A DNA stretch of 64,000 nt from the NCBI RefSeq assembly GCF_002115785.1, contig NZ_JFJY01000010.1, positions 62,001 through 126,000 on the forward strand, given 5' to 3'. The notes under the pieces were generated by a model. The model made no database searches and was not told the origin of the DNA. It saw only the letters and a list, made by a program, of their open reading frames with translations. Source of the DNA: Thalassospira sp. MCCC 1A03138. Its GTDB lineage: Bacteria > Pseudomonadota > Alphaproteobacteria > Rhodospirillales > Thalassospiraceae. Positions 61,501-64,000 of this stretch are shown here, piece after piece; position 1 is the first letter of the stretch; the number at the start of each line of letters is the position of its first letter. Both the position numbers and the translations under genes were made by a program.

Positions 61501-64000
61501 CCGGGAAATATCGACGTCCTTTATCTGATCGATACCGTTTTCAAGCATCGACCAGAATGCGTCGCGGTCATTCGCGCCGGGCAGGCGCATCGCCATGCCA
61601 ATAATCGCAATGTCGTGATTTTCAGACACATTGCGTTGGGGCTTTACCGGCTCGGCTTGTGGGGTTTCGGGGGCATGTTGATCATCCGCACAAAGGTGAC
61701 GTGCGAAGGAATTGATGGTCGGGTGCTGGAATATTTCCACCGATGCAATGTTGCGCCCGGCGAGTTTTGACAGGGCAAACTGGGCGCGCGGTACCAGCAA
61801 TGAATGGGCGCCAGCTTCAAACAGGTTGGTGTCAAATTCAATTTCGTCTGTTTCGATCAGCTCCATCCATATCCTGGCAATTTTACCGGCCAGTTGATGG
61901 ATGCGCGCCTGATCGGGTTTGCTGGATGCAGGGGGCGATGCTTTGGACGCAACAGGCTGTTTGCCATCCGGGTTTCGGGCGAATTCGGCAAGTGCCTTGC
62001 GGTCGATTTTGCCCGACGGCAAGAGGGGTAGCGTTTCCACCCATTCAATGCGGGTCGGAACGGCCGCATCGGACAGGTGGCGCGCCAGTTCTGCGCGCAC
62101 GGTTGCTGCGTCGGGGCGTTTCGACGGGTTTGCGTTGGATAGAAGATAACCGATCAGTTCGCCACCATGATTGGTTTTGACATGCAATACCGCAGCCCGT
62201 CCGACGCCGGACACGCGCGAAAGCTGGTATTCGATTTCCCCGATTTCGATGCGTTGCCCGCGAATTTTGACCTGTTCGTCCGTGCGCCCGTGAAAATAAA
62301 GCAACCCGTCTTCGCCCCAGGAAACCAGATCACCAGTGCGATAAAAGGTTTCATCGGTCTCGCCCGTCGGATCCGTGACGAATTTTTTCTCCGTCACGTC
62401 CGGCATATTGATATAGCCGCGGTTAAGGCCTGCGCCACCAAGGTAAATCTCGCCCGGGACGCCAAGCGGTACCCGTTTTCCGTCTTCGTCAAGTATCCGG
62501 ACAAAGCCACCCTTGTCGATGCGGCCGAGCGGGATGCTTTTGGTTTGGGGGGGGCTTGGTATCAGATACACGGCGGCATGAATTGTCGCCTCGGTCGGGC
62601 CATAGCAGTTCCAGATATCGACGGTTTCGAACGCGGAATAAATCCTGCGGACGAGTGTTGGCTGCATGATTTCGCCGCCCGTGATCAGACGGCGCAATTT
62701 GAAAGCGCCATCTGCCGGAACGGCATCGATCACGCTTTCATAAAATGACGGGACCGACATGATGTGGGTGACATGATGTCGTGCCACACCGTTCCAGAAT
62801 TTATGCCCGTCACTGAGTATCGCGTGGGTCATCAGCCACATGCGATGGCCACGGATCAGCCCGACGCAGAATTGCAGCATCCAGGGATCAAATCCGAGCG
62901 ACGGGAAAAGACCCATTATTTCAGGGTTGCCGTTTTCATGTGATCCGATACCGAATTGCGCAATGGCGACGTCGATTTTATCGGCAAGGGATTGGTGATG
63001 AACGGGAACCGGTTTTGGCTGCCCGGTCGAACCCGATGTATGGAAGACAAAGGCAATATCGTCGCCACAAATATCAGCATGGATATTTTCAAAGGTGATG
63101 CTGCCGTCAATGCCGGTTACGGCATTGATATCGTTTACCGTGATGGAGGTGTCGCCGATTTTGTGCCATGTATCGGTGCTGTCAGTCAGAACCAGACGGC
63201 AATCAAGATGGCGGGTCATCGACGCATTGCGCGCGATAGGTTGCAACGGATCAAGCTGCACACAGGTTGCCCCGCATTTCAGGATACCGATCACAGCGGC
63301 CGTTTGCTGCGCACTGGGGGAAATGTTCATCCCGACAAAATCGCCCGGTGCAATGCCGCATTGTTTCAGGTGGTGGGCGACGGCATTGGCCATATGGCCC
63401 AGCGTTGCAAACGTGACTTCGTGGTCATCTTCGGTGATCAGGGCGACATCGCCGGGGCGTGATGCAATGGCATGATCGATGCGTTCGGGAATGAGCCGTA
63501 CCGGAGCCGACCTTGTGAATGTCGGGCCGGTTTCAAGCGTGCGGATAATGGCAAGCTCGTTCATCGGCGGTGCGGCGATGGCCGCGATATCCTGTTCCGG
63601 GTCGTCCAGTGCGCGGGACAGGAAATAACGGAAACGTTCGGCGATGCGCGTAACGGATTTAACGTCGTGGCAAGCGGTGTCATATTGCCAGATGATTTCG
63701 GCTTCCTGCCGGTCTGGGCTTATGGCCTGCATCATATAGATCAGGCCAAGATCGGTGACTGGCCCGTTATAGATATTGACCCGGCGTGTATCCAGCCCGG
63801 CAAAGGATAAGGGTTCTGCGCCGTCCAGACTGTTGAAAAAGGCACCGCCGCCCGAAAGACCCCGGGCACCCAGACGTGCTGCACGCATGCGCGGCGCGCC
63901 AAGGCGCATATGACGGACATCGCGACGTGCCCGGGCAAAGATATCGCTGGCCAGTTCCGAAAAACGTGTGTGTTTACCCAAATCGGCATCGAAGGGTACG
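58501..64000 (-). CDS. Hybrid NRPS-PKS, 5' partial: [C]-A-PCP-KS-AT-ACP
   Basis: The frame is open to the right edge, so the start lies beyond 64000; about 1832 residues are visible. The first ~120 are the end of a condensation domain. The adenylation domain has TSGSTGQPKPVPV (~325, Pro where most have Gly) and pocket residues read as D-P-L-M-I-G-C-I-H, which match no code I know. The carrier site is EAGAHSLL, not LGGHS. The ketosynthase has STACSTG (~965), EGHGTAT and GNIGHLDSAAG. The acyltransferase has GHSIGEYVAA (~1422) and HAFH (~1520), typical of malonyl-CoA loading. No DH or KR is present, so the beta-keto group would be kept. An ACP (LGGDSLF ~1755) ends the protein. The stop overlaps the next start as TGATG. 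Confidence 0.93.
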   Translation of the reverse strand, partial: VPFDADLGKHTRFSELASDIFARARRDVRHMRLGAPRMRAARLGARGLSGGGAFFNSLDGAEPLSFAGLDTRRVNIYNGPVTDLGLIYMMQAISPDRQEAEIIWQYDTACHDVKSVTRIAERFRYFLSRALDDPEQDIAAIAAPPMNELAIIRTLETGPTFTRSAPVRLIPERIDHAIASRPGDVALITEDDHEVTFATLGHMANAVAHHLKQCGIAPGDFVGMNISPSAQQTAAVIGILKCGATCVQLDPLQPIARNASMTRHLDCRLVLTDSTDTWHKIGDTSITVNDINAVTGIDGSITFENIHADICGDDIAFVFHTSGSTGQPKPVPVHHQSLADKIDVAIAQFGIGSHENGNPEIMGLFPSLGFDPWMLQFCVGLIRGHRMWLMTHAILSDGHKFWNGVARHHVTHIMSVPSFYESVIDAVPADGAFKLRRLITGGEIMQPTLVRRIYSAFETVDIWNCYGPTEATIHAAVYLIPSPPQTKSIPLGRIDKGGFVRILDEDGKRVPLGVPGEIYLGGAGLNRGYINMPDVTEKKFVTDPTGETDETFYRTGDLVSWGEDGLLYFHGRTDEQVKIRGQRIEIGEIEYQLSRVSGVGRAAVLHVKTNHGGELIGYLLSNANPSKRPDAATVRAELARHLSDAAVPTRIEWVETLPLLPSGKIDRKALAEFARNPDGKQPVASKASPPASSKPDQARIHQLAGKIARIWMELIETDEIEFDTNLFEAGAHSLLVPRAQFALSKLAGRNIASVEIFQHPTINSFARHLCADDQHAPETPQAEPVKPQRNVSENHDIAIIGMAMRLPGANDRDAFWSMLENGIDQIKDVDISRLRAMGGDPSALEDADFIARHGILDDLDMFDPAPFAMTTGETIETDPQQRLLLEVALSALEDGSCDPERDGPVGAYVGVGFPTYLVDSLRDRLRARPDAIRYGMTIGNDKDFAATRLAYKLNLTGPAIASSTACSTGLVNLALAVNALRSGQCRVALAGGAALGLSPAGGYYFTQGGIGSRSGVCRPFDSKADGVVGGSGAAIILLKRLDDAIADKDTIHAVIKGIGINNDGSAKAAFTAPSVDGQAKAIQTALADAQINPSTIRFVEGHGTATALGDPIEIAALNKVYAKADATPTHPIWLGSVKGNIGHLDSAAGIAGLIKAVLAIRHRAFPPTCHFNQPNENFGLDQGPFQINNTAQPLLNNEDEPLRAGISSFGVGGTNAHVIIEEAPRFDEPASRQTQNDIPQILPFSAASEPALQKLLENTASWLDRNGSDIAISDIANSLSRRHAYRFRTAIVATNIKAAISALTNPKSTARHQAVAQRNIPSIVFLFPGQGSQRPGMAKGLYEVDQTSAKMIRDACQHVAQTGGPDDLFALLTVPDESAATSSRMARTEIAQPALFIYEYALANWLIENGILPAALAGHSIGEYVAACIGGVMSFEDALRLVVMRGRLMGQTEPGSMFALSMTEAEVGDLLSAFGPDLSMAAINGPRQCVVAGSTECIDALEEHIKSQGKSGRRLVVSHAFHSRMMEPVLDEFRHVVAKIRLNAPTLPIQSNLTGNWLTPEDATNPDYWVQHLRNAVRFADNIKGLLAEIPETIMVECGFGNTASRLAIVNGTATGNSIALQPAPGPDAARKTDAAITGSNALAVAISRLWVMGTSPDWDRVNQTRDAHRIPLPTYAFDRRRFWPERATTVNADPKSIAVAAAPVEATLPPAQNPAQNTSDAQTETHAQSAILAVWRDMFGDPAIGPDDDFFELGGDSLFAVRIATRLSEVLTAEIPAAVMFEGRTVSGVANLLASFETNSPPTNARSAPTATAIAKPATTAPRPSREQGVL

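Noticed and set aside
39423-64000. Siderophore synthetase interpretation (because of the PvdE-like exporters)
   Set aside because: No hydroxamate or catechol genes, TonB receptor, MbtH protein or Fur-like site was seen, so the exporter family alone does not support it.

Overview
The window looks like one contig of a GC-rich proteobacterial chromosome. The kynurenine/branched-chain ABC transporter block, the TAXI-type binding protein, the codon usage and the dense ATGA-type gene overlaps fit an alphaproteobacterium, possibly Rhodospirillales such as Thalassospira. That placement is an impression, not a computed result. I see no rRNA, tRNA, CRISPR array, transposase or recognisable DNA-binding regulator in the 64 kb.

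Region 1 (1-6540, + strand) is a catabolic operon. It holds the 3' end of kynureninase, tryptophan 2,3-dioxygenase, a five-gene Liv-type ABC importer, a hot-dog acyl-CoA thioesterase and a RidA-family protein without the usual catalytic Arg, and it ends at a strong terminator. It probably feeds tryptophan or a related aromatic through kynurenine to anthranilate and onward.

Region 2 (6547-23472, - strand) is an 18-gene aryl polyene (APE) type pigment operon, almost entirely coupled by short overlaps. It encodes two ketosynthases, a chain-length-factor-like partner, ketoreductase, two dehydratases (one fused to an acyl-activating enzyme), two acyl carrier proteins, thioesterase, MIO-type aromatic amino acid ammonia-lyase, FAD oxidoreductase, glycosyltransferase-acyltransferase fusion, a second acyltransferase, an MMPL exporter, a LolA-like carrier and lipoproteins. 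A 9-6-9 inverted repeat lies in the divergent promoter region at its 5' end.

Region 3 (23572-29496) carries a short phosphopantetheinyl transferase, a type II thioesterase, two tandem cyclic-peptide-type ABC exporters (SyrD/PvdE family) and a diaminopropionate ammonia-lyase-like enzyme. These are accessory functions for a nonribosomal peptide.

Region 4 (29756-38615) is not obviously biosynthetic. It has an orphan TAXI binding protein; a tightly overlapping four-gene operon (kinase-less membrane receptor, sensor-HAMP-MFS fusion, TrpX-like binding protein, GNAT acetyltransferase); and a membrane island of two DUF697-like proteins around an SPFH/Band 7 protein.

Region 5 (38649-64000) has a second phosphopantetheinyl transferase convergent with a giant NRPS-PKS assembly line on the - strand, which runs off the right edge. 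The visible order is [C]-A-PCP-KS-AT-ACP // docking-C-A-PCP-C-A(Ser)-PCP-KS-DH-KR-ACP-ACP-C-A(Ile/Val-like)-PCP-C // A[methyltransferase]-PCP-TE. Notable are an AT-less PKS module beside a cis-AT module, tandem duplicated ACPs, a module split between two proteins, and a terminal adenylation domain interrupted by a methyltransferase between motifs A2 and A3. The product is probably a peptide-polyketide exported by the region 3 transporters.
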